In this document: piece by piece, positions 1-7,634 of the stretch
Layout of the letters: the number at the start of each line of letters is the position of its first letter
Position numbering within the stretch: the stretch's first letter is position 1
Origin: Paulinella micropora
Taxonomy: Eukaryota; Cercozoa; Imbricatea; Euglyphida
Reading direction: 5' to 3'
Assembly (NCBI GenBank): GCA_009731375.1
Contig: BJOX01000044.1
Span: forward strand, 36,826 to 65,573
DNA: 28,748 nucleotides
Made by a program: the position numbers and the translations under genes
Notes under the pieces: model-generated
Seen by the model: the letters and a program-made list of their open reading frames with translations, nothing else
Databases searched by the model: none
What the model was told of the DNA's origin: nothing

Positions 1-381
1 GGGGAGGACAACGTGCTGCTGTATTCGTGTGACAACGGCCGACAGGAGCTGTGTGTGCTGCTAGCGTACGTGCCGAGTAGCACGGAGCTCCGGGCCGAGT
101 GCCGGAAGCGACAACGCAACGGCGTCTTCCTCTCGACCAGCGCGCTCTACTTCCATCCCCCGGCTACGTTGCAGTGGCTAGCCAGGGCACGGGCCGGGGC
201 GGGGCGCTCGGACCCGCACGTACGGTATGTGGTCGCCATGTTCCACGCGGCCAGGGAGCTGGCCGGCGGCGGGGAGGCCGGCGAGCCCGACGGGGCCGAT
301 GGGGCCGACGGGGCCGACGGGGCCGACGGGTGGCAGCCTTACCAGCCCGTACTCTTGTATTTTACGCAGTGTGGCCGTTAG
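1..381 (+). CDS. 3' end of a GC-rich host coding region, product unknown
   Basis: The frame is open from the first base of the window and ends at a TAG at 379-381, so the start lies outside. Codon third positions are overwhelmingly G or C, which marks this as the real frame and the longer overlapping +3 frame as a shadow. The translation opens GEDNVLLYSCDNGRQELCVL, has a hydrophobic and aromatic core, and then a Gly-Ala-Asp tail made by a 9-bp repeat (PDGADGADGADGADG). It ends soon after the motif WQPYQPVLLYF. I do not recognise a family. The region is far richer in GC than anything else in the window, which suggests a conserved host gene or last exon rather than repeat DNA. Confidence is moderate that it is coding and nil on function. 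Confidence 0.55.
   Translation, partial: GEDNVLLYSCDNGRQELCVLLAYVPSSTELRAECRKRQRNGVFLSTSALYFHPPATLQWLARARAGAGRSDPHVRYVVAMFHAARELAGGGEAGEPDGADGADGADGADGWQPYQPVLLYFTQCGR
290..330 (+). repeat. 9-bp coding minisatellite (ggggccgac)n
   Basis: Four to five tandem copies of GGGGCCGAC or GGGGCCGAT encode repeated Gly-Ala-Asp inside the GC-rich frame. The unit is a multiple of three, so copy-number change would keep the frame. Confidence 0.8.
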
Positions 382-878
382 TGGGCTGGACGGCAGGGAG
401 TTTTCAGCCTAGCACTGGCGTGCCCAGGCGGCGGCTGTCAGTAAAAAAAACCTACTCTGGCAGAGGAAGAAGGTCAGGGACGACGGGGCCGCTGGCGCCT
501 CCCCTGGGTGGGCGTCAGGCACTCTCTGCCGGTCGGGGTGGCAGGAAAGGCCGGTCTTTTTTGGTCGGGTGGCACGAGTGGCCAGTCTTTTCTGGCCGGG
601 TGGCACAGCTGAATACCTGGAAAGTCGAATGCTGTTCTCAGAAGCTCCCAGGGCTGGCTCTTATCTTGTCGGTTTGGTTTGTTATAGTACACTGGTCTGA
701 AGTTGGGCTAATCTTTTCCGACTTGTGCCCTAACCAGGACCGTATTTCCCAAGACGAAACTGCGGTATCGTTTCGCATTGTCGGGCGAGGCGCTCACGCT
801 TGCTTCGCCTCCCTGCTAGAGGAGCTGGCTTGGGAACGGAGTTGACAAAAACATTCACATGTGACAAAACCATGGCAA
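382..878. other. Non-coding flank between host frame and retroelement
   Basis: No convincing gene is seen. The stretch probably holds the 3' untranslated region of the upstream gene. At 549-609 there are two imperfect copies of a 31-bp unit (ggccggtctttt... / ggccagtctttt...), each ending in cgggtggcac. The left edge of the tyrosine-recombinase element follows at about 879. Confidence 0.5.
549..609 (+). repeat. Two imperfect 31-bp tandem units
   Basis: The units begin ggccggtctttt and ggccagtctttt and both end in cgggtggcac plus a short tail. They differ at a few positions. No function is suggested. Confidence 0.7.
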
Positions 879-1092
879 AAAAGCGTCATTTCACAAATAT
901 CAGTGGGTGGGCCGTAAGGGAGACTGAAAAGTGAACGCTGCAGTGTTAATTACGGTAATAAATTAAGCGGGAACAATTATTGTTCCCGCTCCAAAATTTT
1001 AAACATTACAAAGACAACCCTTCACCCTCAGATTTGATTTTTCGCTCTAGCACAAAAGTGCTTGGAGCAAATTTTACGGTTGTTTTTTGAAT
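879..1092 (+). repeat. Split direct repeat A1 (left terminus)
   Basis: The 214 bp match A2 (7132-7343) with only a 3-nt deletion, a 1-nt insertion and one substitution. It contains an inverted repeat, gcgggaac...gttcccgc (967-989), and a second stem, gctctagcac/gtgcttggagc (1044-1068). It ends 13 bp before the gag ATG, so it is also the gag leader. Confidence 0.92.
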
Positions 1093-1105
1093 TTGGGAAA
1101 TCGAG

Positions 1106-2368
1106 ATGTCAGCTGCAGCTGGACAAAGGACCCCAAGGCCTACTAGGAAGCGCAGAGCTCAACAGGGTGATGACGACAACAAGACAAGCGCAGCCAGCAG
1201 CGGCAGCGGCAACAACGGAGGCGGCCCTGCATTCGGTGGGGAAAACGTGACTACTTCAACTACTTTTGCTGCTACATCGAGTACTAGTCTGCCGGCCACT
1301 GGGCTTCCCGCGACTGGCTCGAGCGGTGCTGGAGCAGGTGGAAGCACTGGTAACACCCCACCATCTGCATCTGCTTCACCACTCAACCCTGTCAACCTAT
1401 TTGGAGCACCATCGCTACACCAGCAGCAGACCGTGATAGGGCAAGGTACGACGACGACTACGACGACGGCTGCCACTATTCCACCTCGCGATCGCACCGA
1501 CACCAGCGGCCACCACTCCACTGGGCTGGACGCAAGTACGATGGCAAGCATTGGAGATATGCTGCGCAACGCACTTAGGGAGGAGACGCGGGCGGTCACT
1601 GGTGACTTCGCGAGGCTGACTGACAAGGTGCAGGGGATGATCCAAGCTACCAAGCAGGAATCGAGCCAGCGCGACTCGAAGCTGATCGACAAGCCATCAC
1701 ACCGCCGTTACTTCGTCGTGGCGAAGATAATTTTGCAGATTCTGGAGAGCAACGCCTATGTGCAAAACAACGAGAAGTTGGCGGACGCTATCTCTATGGC
1801 GAACGCGCTGGCCACACTGGCTATGGATATGGGTGGCCCAAACCCAATACAGGTGGAAGACGCCGAGGCCAAGATGCTACTGGTGCGCGGTAAAAAGCTA
1901 GTGATTGCGGACGAAGTGGCCCCGTACCTGGAGCCGATTCGCCCTACTACGACCAACTCGAGGGCGACCGACCCGCGTATACGTGGTGGACGTCAGAACC
2001 GTGGGGCATGCCATATCTGCGGATCCAACCAGCACTGGGCGAGAAGCTGCCCTCAGGGTTCGTACGGCGCGAACACTGCACAAGGGCAGAACCAGCAGCA
2101 GCATGGCCAACAGCAGCAACCGCTGGCGTGGCAAAGTGTCCCCGGTTTCATGCCTCCGCAGCAAGGAGCAGCACCAGGGCCGCAAATCCAGTACGTGGCC
2201 CAACCTACACAAGGCATCATCACGCTTGCGCCCGCCATGCAGACCGCATACACCGCACAGCCCGCACGTACAGCCGTCATTTGCACTCACTGCAACAAAC
2301 GCGGCCACACCGCCGAGCACTGCTGGACTTTGAATCCGAGCCTGCGCCCACAGCGTTCTAGCAACTGA
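1106..2368 (+). CDS. gag: Gag-like protein with two CCHC zinc knuckles
   Basis: The 420-residue protein is the expected nucleocapsid or structural protein of the tyrosine-recombinase element. It would bind and package the element RNA in cytoplasmic particles. The first 140 residues are Ser/Thr/Gly-rich and probably disordered. Residues 145-290 are more ordered, with a helical stretch around 205-240. Two CX2CX4HX4C knuckles follow: C302-C305-H310-C315 and C393-C396-H401-C406. They are separated by a Gln/Gly/Pro-rich linker. The ATG at 1106 is the first in frame after repeat A1 and is preceded by a purine-rich gaaatcgag context. The frame is intact. The family is assigned from the knuckles and gene order, since DIRS-type gag proteins are poorly conserved in primary sequence. 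Confidence 0.85.
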   Translation: MSAAAGQRTPRPTRKRRAQQGDDDNKTSAASSGSGNNGGGPAFGGENVTTSTTFAATSSTSLPATGLPATGSSGAGAGGSTGNTPPSASASPLNPVNLFGAPSLHQQQTVIGQGTTTTTTTAATIPPRDRTDTSGHHSTGLDASTMASIGDMLRNALREETRAVTGDFARLTDKVQGMIQATKQESSQRDSKLIDKPSHRRYFVVAKIILQILESNAYVQNNEKLADAISMANALATLAMDMGGPNPIQVEDAEAKMLLVRGKKLVIADEVAPYLEPIRPTTTNSRATDPRIRGGRQNRGACHICGSNQHWARSCPQGSYGANTAQGQNQQQHGQQQQPLAWQSVPGFMPPQQGAAPGPQIQYVAQPTQGIITLAPAMQTAYTAQPARTAVICTHCNKRGHTAEHCWTLNPSLRPQRSSN

Positions 2369-2707
2369 GCTGTTACAGCCAATCGAAAGTAAAATTGTCA
2401 GACGACGCTTCACGCGCATGACCGCAGCGCAACACGCGCATGACTCGCATCACGCTGTCACTGACTTAGGCTCGTTTTGTTATGTCATTAAATAGAGTTT
2501 ATTTATTTCATTTGTTTATTTTATTATTATTATTTTTTTTTCTCAAATTTGGTTCGGCAACACGCCCCGGCATTTTACTAAATTCCCTTAAAGATGGTAC
2601 TTGTCACACGGCATCACGCCCCGATGGAATTAATATTATTGCGTCCCGCAAACGCTTTTATTTTCATACTTCATCGCATGATTTATTAATAGTACTGATT
2701 CGCTATC
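2369..2707 (+). other. Spacer between gag and pol of the YR element
   Basis: AT-rich DNA with no open frame. It contains a repeated cacgcccc motif (near 2563 and 2618) and ends in ttgctgtgttatgataggcag. That end would serve as a 3' splice acceptor leading straight into the open pol frame, so pol may be expressed from a spliced or internally started RNA. This is inference. Confidence 0.4.
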
Positions 2708-4864
2708 TTGCTGTGTTATGATAGGCAGCAACGGGTCCTCTTGCAAGGAAAGATTTCTGACTTCCTCCCTCACAAGGCACCGAAGTCCAAAGTATGTAAA
2801 GACTACTCTCAGGACATGGTGTGTGTATGGTGCAAGAAGATTGGTCATCTGGCATATTTTTGCCCATCAAGGCAGACAGTGCCGACACCAGCGGAGGAGG
2901 TATCATACGTATCCTGGCTTTTGACAACACCATCAGTAGCTGTCGAACAGTATAGCTCGGGCTCGTTAGAGGAGGTCAAGCAGAAGATCTTGACGATGGG
3001 TGAGACATACAATAGAGGCAACCCGTGGGCAGACTCAAGGGAACCGGCACATGCAGTCAATGCAAGGCTTGGGTTCTGGAAGGCAATAGGGGCGGACGCA
3101 GTGGTGCTATCATGGCTCGCATATGGTGTAGAACTCAGATTTGAGCGTGAGCCTCCAGCGACCGATTTTATGAACCACCCAAGTTACTTCGAGAACATTG
3201 CATTCGTCGACGACCAAATTGACGACATGCTTACCCGTGGAGACGCGGTAGAAGTGAAGAGGGAGGAATGCATCATGATCGAGCCTCTCCAAGTGCTGGC
3301 TGACCCAGCGGGAGTCAAGAAGACGAAGCTGTGCACTGACAAACGGTTCAGTAATTCCTTCCAAGCCAAGGCTCCTTTCACAATGGAGACGCTGGAAAAG
3401 GACATTCAGATGGTACTCGACGGAGACAGCGGCACAAAGATGTTCGTGGTGGATCTGCAACGCGCGTTTTATTCCATTCCGCTTGCTAGGAAAAGTACAC
3501 CATACTCTGCCTTCAGACACAGGAGCAAAACCTATCAGAACAAGACGCTACTATATGGGTTCTGTTCTGCGCCGTTTTGGTTTGGGAAGATCATGAGGGT
3601 CGTCGTGAAGCTGATAAGGACCTTGAACTTGCCATCCATGCAATATGCAGACGACTTCCTATTCGCTGTCAAATTCCTACGCACCAACGATGGCATACCT
3701 ACGTTCATCAAGACGCTGTTTGCCTACCTTGGTCTTCCCACTTCCGAGAAGACGCAGTGGGAACCCTTGGACGAGGTACAATACTTGGGATACGTCATCA
3801 ACAGCAAGGACTTGTGGATGGGAGTGCCGAACGACAAGAGGGAAAGACTACTCAAGTCTATCCTCCAGCTCCTGGCGGACGTGCATTCCGCACAAGGGGC
3901 TTCGGTCCAGCAACTGCACTCAACTGCATCTTCGTTGATCAGTCTCAAGCTGGCGCTCTCCAACGCACAGCTGATGACTCGAGAAATGATGGTGACTGTC
4001 AACGCAGCCAACAGAATCGATAGGAGAAGCGTCACTACACAGAGCGGGTCAGAACTAAGCCAAGAACTGCAGTACTGGCTTCACATCCTGAGGGATCCGG
4101 CCAAATGCAGACGTGCAATATTTCAACCTCGACAGGACGTCGAGTTGAGGGTGGATGCAGGCGAGTTCGCGGTTGGGGGCCATGTGCTTGAAGAGGACGT
4201 AACAATCCCTCTACCATCTGAATTGATCGGTAATTCGTCGACGGAACGAGAGCTCTGGGCTGCGACTGTGATACCTCTCCATTTCAGATCCATCCTTCAG
4301 AATCGTAATACAGTCCTCACTGTGTTCGACTCAGCTAACGCAGTCATAGACCTGCAAAAAGGTGGGTCCAAGCGACCACACCTCACACGTCTCTGCAAGA
4401 TGGTGGACGACGTATATACAGGACAGCTCAACATACGAAACAAACTTTGGGGCTGGGTCGAGAGAGCTAACAACACGAGGGCAGACAGAAACTCCAAGGC
4501 GCTGACCGCAGGCTTGACAAAACTGACTGTCCATCCAGATGTCATGGGAAGGCTTATCATACGTTGGCGCCTAGAGGGCCGCGATGTTTGGGCACCAAAT
4601 TTCGGACAAAAAGGGCAGTCAGTCCTTCTTGCCATGAAATCCCGCAAAAGGGTTGCATTTGTCCTTCCGCATTGGCCAGCCAGACCTTGGTGGCCACAGA
4701 TTCTAGAACATGCAAGAGATTCATTTAGTCTGCNNNNNNNNNNAGATTCATTAAGTCTGCCACCCGCATCATACACTCTAGATCCAACGTGGCACAAACG
4801 CCCATATCACGTGCACAGACCATCATGGCACATGCTTGCAGTGCTGTTTGATTTTACTCATTAA
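2708..4864 (+). CDS. pol: Reverse transcriptase-RNase H of the YR retrotransposon
   Basis: The protein copies the element RNA into DNA and degrades the RNA strand. The frame opens at 2708 without an ATG; the first in-frame ATG is at 2816 (residue 37), so translation may start there or after splicing. A CCHC knuckle sits at the N-terminus (C39-C42-H47-C52). RT motifs include D249 in FVVDLQRAFY and the catalytic YADD at 313-316. RNase H follows with D483 (RVDAG), E513/E515 (STERELWA), D541 (FDSANAV) and D593 (RADRNSK), which is a full DEDD-type set. A 10-N scaffold gap at 4734-4743 interrupts residues 676-679. It is flanked by a near-identical 17-bp sequence, so it probably represents an unmerged overlap and the frame stays open. 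No methyltransferase domain follows RNase H. The 3' end overlaps the recombinase frame by 29 nt, as is common in this superfamily. Confidence 0.92.
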   Translation: MLCYDRQQRVLLQGKISDFLPHKAPKSKVCKDYSQDMVCVWCKKIGHLAYFCPSRQTVPTPAEEVSYVSWLLTTPSVAVEQYSSGSLEEVKQKILTMGETYNRGNPWADSREPAHAVNARLGFWKAIGADAVVLSWLAYGVELRFEREPPATDFMNHPSYFENIAFVDDQIDDMLTRGDAVEVKREECIMIEPLQVLADPAGVKKTKLCTDKRFSNSFQAKAPFTMETLEKDIQMVLDGDSGTKMFVVDLQRAFYSIPLARKSTPYSAFRHRSKTYQNKTLLYGFCSAPFWFGKIMRVVVKLIRTLNLPSMQYADDFLFAVKFLRTNDGIPTFIKTLFAYLGLPTSEKTQWEPLDEVQYLGYVINSKDLWMGVPNDKRERLLKSILQLLADVHSAQGASVQQLHSTASSLISLKLALSNAQLMTREMMVTVNAANRIDRRSVTTQSGSELSQELQYWLHILRDPAKCRRAIFQPRQDVELRVDAGEFAVGGHVLEEDVTIPLPSELIGNSSTERELWAATVIPLHFRSILQNRNTVLTVFDSANAVIDLQKGGSKRPHLTRLCKMVDDVYTGQLNIRNKLWGWVERANNTRADRNSKALTAGLTKLTVHPDVMGRLIIRWRLEGRDVWAPNFGQKGQSVLLAMKSRKRVAFVLPHWPARPWWPQILEHARDSFSLXXXXDSLSLPPASYTLDPTWHKRPYHVHRPSWHMLAVLFDFTH
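4734..4743. other. Scaffold gap (10 N), probably an unmerged overlap
   Basis: The gap is flanked by agattcatttagtctgc (4717-4733) and agattcattaagtctgc (4744-4760). These 17-mers differ at one base. Collapsing them removes 27 nt, or nine codons, and keeps the RT-RNase H frame. Confidence 0.8.
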
Positions 4865-5864
4865 AATAATTTTACGCCCTGCAGGGACAGCAATACTAGA
4901 TGACGACGAGATAGCGATCTGGGCAAGCCAAGCGGGCCGGAGAGACACCACAATGGAAACATACAAAGCTTCCCTCCGGCAATTCCTCAAGTGGTGCGTG
5001 CAGCACGGGCGTATCTTCTTTCCTGCCTCAGACAAAACGATTGCCCACTATTTGAAATATATGTCGGAGAGTGGGTATGCACAGTCAACAATCACTGGCC
5101 ACCTGGCTGCAATTAAATCCCAATACGCACTGCACACTAGTAACGACCCGACCGAGAGTCTGCTAGTGCAATTGGCCAAACAGAGAGCGGTAGCAGAAGC
5201 TGTACCGGGGAGAGAGGGGAAATACCCCTTATTGAGGGACGACCTGCTCAAGATACTACAATTACCATTGGTGACATGGAGGGACTGCAGAGATGCTACG
5301 TTAATATTACTGCAGTGGATCTCAATGGCGCGCGTCAGTAACATTGTAGCATTGAAGGTATCGGACATCATGTTCCACCATACCATCATCGGGAACAGCC
5401 CGTGCGAGTACATGGTACTCAGGTTCGAGAAATTGAAAAACGCGGAAGGCGAGAAGCTTGTCTTTATCGGCCAAGGGAACCAATCATTCTGCGCTGTCAT
5501 GTGGGTCAGAGCATACCTCAAATACATAAAGGACACGTTCAAGGATTCATTCACCGACAGCTCTCCTCTTTTCTTGAAGCTATCTGGCAACGCATTGGGA
5601 CATCTGAGTGCTGGCACCCCATCAAGTCTCTTGAAAAAGAAAGTTGCTGCAATTGGATTGGATCCAGCGATATACGCATCCCATTCAAATAGAATCGGGT
5701 CCGCGACTGAAGCGGCTCGTTTGGGAATGAGAATCTACGCAATAAGAAGGCAAGGACTGTGGTCAGACAAAAGTTCGTGCGTGTACAAATACCTGCGTGA
5801 CATAAGCTTGGAAAGCAAGCTAACAATCACACGCGTCTTACAGACCGGCAACGTAATCAACTAA
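4836..5864 (+). CDS. Tyrosine recombinase (integrase) of the YR retrotransposon
   Basis: The protein is the site-specific recombinase that should insert circular element DNA, in place of a DDE integrase. The catalytic set of the phage-integrase/XerC fold is visible: Arg166 in SMARVSNIVAL, His283 and Arg286 in ASHSNRIGSA, Trp309 in RRQGLWSDKSS (the H/W position), and Tyr317 or Tyr319 in CVYKYL. Residues 23-130 look like the N-terminal SAM-like core-binding domain (LRQFLKWC, HYLKYM, ITGHLAAIKSQY). The frame is open from 4836 and overlaps pol, but the first in-frame ATG is codon 40 at 4953. An acceptor-like ttttacgccctgcag at 4865-4879 suggests the start may be made by splicing. The frame ends with TAA at 5862-5864, is uninterrupted and keeps every key residue, so the copy may be functional. 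Confidence 0.93.
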   Translation: MQCCLILLIKIILRPAGTAILDDDEIAIWASQAGRRDTTMETYKASLRQFLKWCVQHGRIFFPASDKTIAHYLKYMSESGYAQSTITGHLAAIKSQYALHTSNDPTESLLVQLAKQRAVAEAVPGREGKYPLLRDDLLKILQLPLVTWRDCRDATLILLQWISMARVSNIVALKVSDIMFHHTIIGNSPCEYMVLRFEKLKNAEGEKLVFIGQGNQSFCAVMWVRAYLKYIKDTFKDSFTDSSPLFLKLSGNALGHLSAGTPSSLLKKKVAAIGLDPAIYASHSNRIGSATEAARLGMRIYAIRRQGLWSDKSSCVYKYLRDISLESKLTITRVLQTGNVIN

Positions 5865-7061
5865 ATCGACCCTCTCTTACGCGAAAGCGGGGTTTTTTTT
5901 AAGACTATCACGTGTCAGTTAATGATGGCGCACAGTATTGTCTGCATTGGAATAGCATAAACATTTTTTTTTTAGTAAATATTGATTTGGAAACACACTA
6001 GATTGACATACAGCTTGCGGATTTAAATCGTGTTGGGACGATATGATGTAAAACTGTAACCCTGCCTATAGATACTATTGTATAAGCACTACCACTAGCT
6101 ACTGTAACTGATAGAGTAGTATTGTGTGCCAAGTGTCAACCATTGCAAAAGAAAGTCATATACAGTCCCCTACTTTTTAGTTAAATACGTTTTACAAACA
6201 TAACAGAGACAGGCACATGGGTCGATCATAGAAAAACGGGTGCTGCGTCGGTTCGACACTATCAGTATGTCCTTACATCCATATCATAAGAGAATCAACA
6301 CCAAAAACGTAGGTGCTGACAGCATTTTGAAAAAACATGCAATTGTTTGCAAGAAAACGCTAAACATTACAACATAAAACGACAACTACATACTATTAAT
6401 TATTATTCTTACTACAACAACTTACGATGGTAAGGACACTATGATACATGTAATCGACTTCCAGCGACTTGACATCGGAGTTATTATCAATCACACGACA
6501 ACGGCACACAAATCTGTGCATTTTGACATCAAGAAGGATACAAACCCAACCAGAAGAAGGAAATTAGAGAGCTACACTCACGTAGACATGCACACTGGCA
6601 AACAGACACAAAAGGAAAAAGAGACGAAACACAGAATATAGGCTCATAGCAGACAGCGATACGACAGAGACGGAGACACACAATTGTTGTGGAGGCGGAG
6701 GTCGGTATGGATCTGGTGGCTCTGCGAAAGAGGACAGCCCCCCCTCCGCTATGAGGACCTACAGCACACATGCAGTGACTGTGGTAACAAGGTCGCACTG
6801 GAAAGAACAGCGATACTGCTGGTGAAGCAGTCGTTCGACCACACAAACACTCCCATAAAGGAAAGTTATGCAAGATGCACCAAAAATCTTAAGTCAGCAG
6901 ACCGCCGTTACGTTTGCAAAACCGCCGTTACGTTGAGATCGCCTATATGCTGTAAAGTACTTCCTTTTTGCCAAATGATTGTGGTATGATTCGGGAAAAA
7001 TAAGGCAATCAGACTGGGAAGGTCGGAAAAATTTGGCATTTGCAGTCAGAGGTCTTTACTG
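5865..7061 (+). other. 3' non-coding region of the YR element
   Basis: About 1.2 kb of AT-rich DNA. No recognisable domain is found on either strand. A 101-codon plus frame at 6684-6989 has one CX2C pair only and is not convincing. A 14-bp direct repeat, accgccgttacgtt, occurs at 6901 and 6921. The methyltransferase or hydrolase genes known from relatives are not present here. Confidence 0.6.
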
Positions 7062-7135
7062 GACCTAGGAGAGAGGGGAGAAGCTCATGTTGTGTGTGCT
7101 GTGAAATGAGGTTTTTGCAAGCTTGCGCAGCAAAA
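7062..7135 (+). repeat. Split direct repeat B1 (internal)
   Basis: The 74 bp match B2 (7561-7634) with one substitution (ttgcaagc versus ttgccagc). It runs without spacer into A2, forming the internal copy of the presumed circle junction. Confidence 0.92.
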
Positions 7136-7343
7136 GCGTCATTTCACAAATATCAGTGGGTGGGCCGTAAGGGAGACTGAAAAGTGAACGCTGCAGTGTT
7201 AATTACGGTAATAAATTAAGCGGGAACTATTGTTCCCGCTCCAAAATTTTAAACATTACAAAGACAACCCCTTCACCCTCAGATTTGATTTTTCGCTCTA
7301 GCACAAAAGTGCTTAGAGCAAATTTTACGGTTGTTTTTTGAAT
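7132..7343 (+). repeat. Split direct repeat A2 (internal)
   Basis: The 212 bp match A1 (879-1092). The gcgggaac/gttcccgc inverted repeat is kept (7220-7239) although three bases between the arms are missing. The second stem, gctctagcac/gtgcttagagc, pairs slightly better than in A1. Confidence 0.92.
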
Positions 7344-7533
7344 AATTCCACCCACCCACCCATCTTTTATATGTCTTTTCGCTTGGGTGGTGGTGGTGAG
7401 AAAAGGGTGGAAAGCAAAACACACACACACATTACACCACACACATATACATCATTATAGCATAATCACGCCTCATGCCTACCATCTTCAAGCATATTCA
7501 TGCACATCATCATACATATAACGACATGCACCA

Positions 7534-7568
7534 CCTAGGTCTTTGTTTTTAAAAACAGAAGACCTAGG
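7534..7568. repeat. 35-bp near-perfect palindrome at the start of B2
   Basis: The sequence cctaggtctttgttttt is followed directly by its reverse complement, aaaaacagaagacctagg, with a single extra base. The arms are 17-18 nt and there is essentially no loop. The right arm contains the first bases of B2. It could form a hairpin in element RNA or a cruciform. Confidence 0.85.
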
Positions 7569-7634
7569 AGAGAGGGGAGAAGCTCATGTTGTGTGTGCTG
7601 TGAAATGAGGTTTTTGCCAGCTTGCGCAGCAAAA
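7561..7634 (+). repeat. Split direct repeat B2 (right terminus)
   Basis: The 74-bp partner of B1 ends gcgcagcaaaa and marks the right edge of the element. The flank tacggtggctg after it is not repeated at the left edge beyond a few A residues, consistent with recombinase insertion without a target duplication. Confidence 0.9.

Larger units (their letters stand above)
879..7634 (+). mobile_element. Tyrosine-recombinase retrotransposon (Ngaro/PAT-like) with split direct repeats
   Basis: The element is about 6.76 kb and codes, in order, a zinc-knuckle gag, an RT-RNase H protein and a tyrosine recombinase. This is the gene order of the DIRS superfamily. The ends are split direct repeats: A1 (879-1092), B1 (7062-7135) directly joined to A2 (7132-7343), and B2 (7561-7634). 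The B1-A2 join reads gcgcagcaaaagcgtcattt, which is what would form if the right end (B2, ending gcgcagcaaaa) were ligated to the left end (A1, starting aaaagcgtcattt). In the known families such an internal copy of the circle junction lets the full ends be rebuilt during reverse transcription, and the recombinase then inserts the circle without a target duplication. No methyltransferase domain (present in DIRS1 and PAT) or SGNH hydrolase (some Ngaro) is visible. All three frames are open apart from a scaffold gap, and the A and B repeat pairs are nearly identical, so the copy looks young. Confidence 0.9.

Noticed and set aside
99-845. 248-codon plus-strand open frame
   Set aside because: It overlaps the better-supported frame 1-381, has arginine/glycine-rich composition typical of a GC-rich shadow, and runs into non-coding DNA.
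1159-1692. 177-codon minus-strand frame
   Set aside because: It is antisense to the gag gene. Its Val-rich run is the complement of the gag Thr repeat.
4717-4760. 17-bp repeat read as a target-site duplication of something lost in the gap
   Set aside because: A merged overlap explains the repeat and keeps the pol frame. Nothing else suggests an insertion.
5048-5617. 189-codon minus-strand frame
   Set aside because: It is antisense to the recombinase, which has all catalytic residues on the plus strand.
6529-6873. 114-codon minus-strand frame with several Cys
   Set aside because: The cysteines have no regular spacing, there is no known domain, and it lies in the element's non-coding 3' region.
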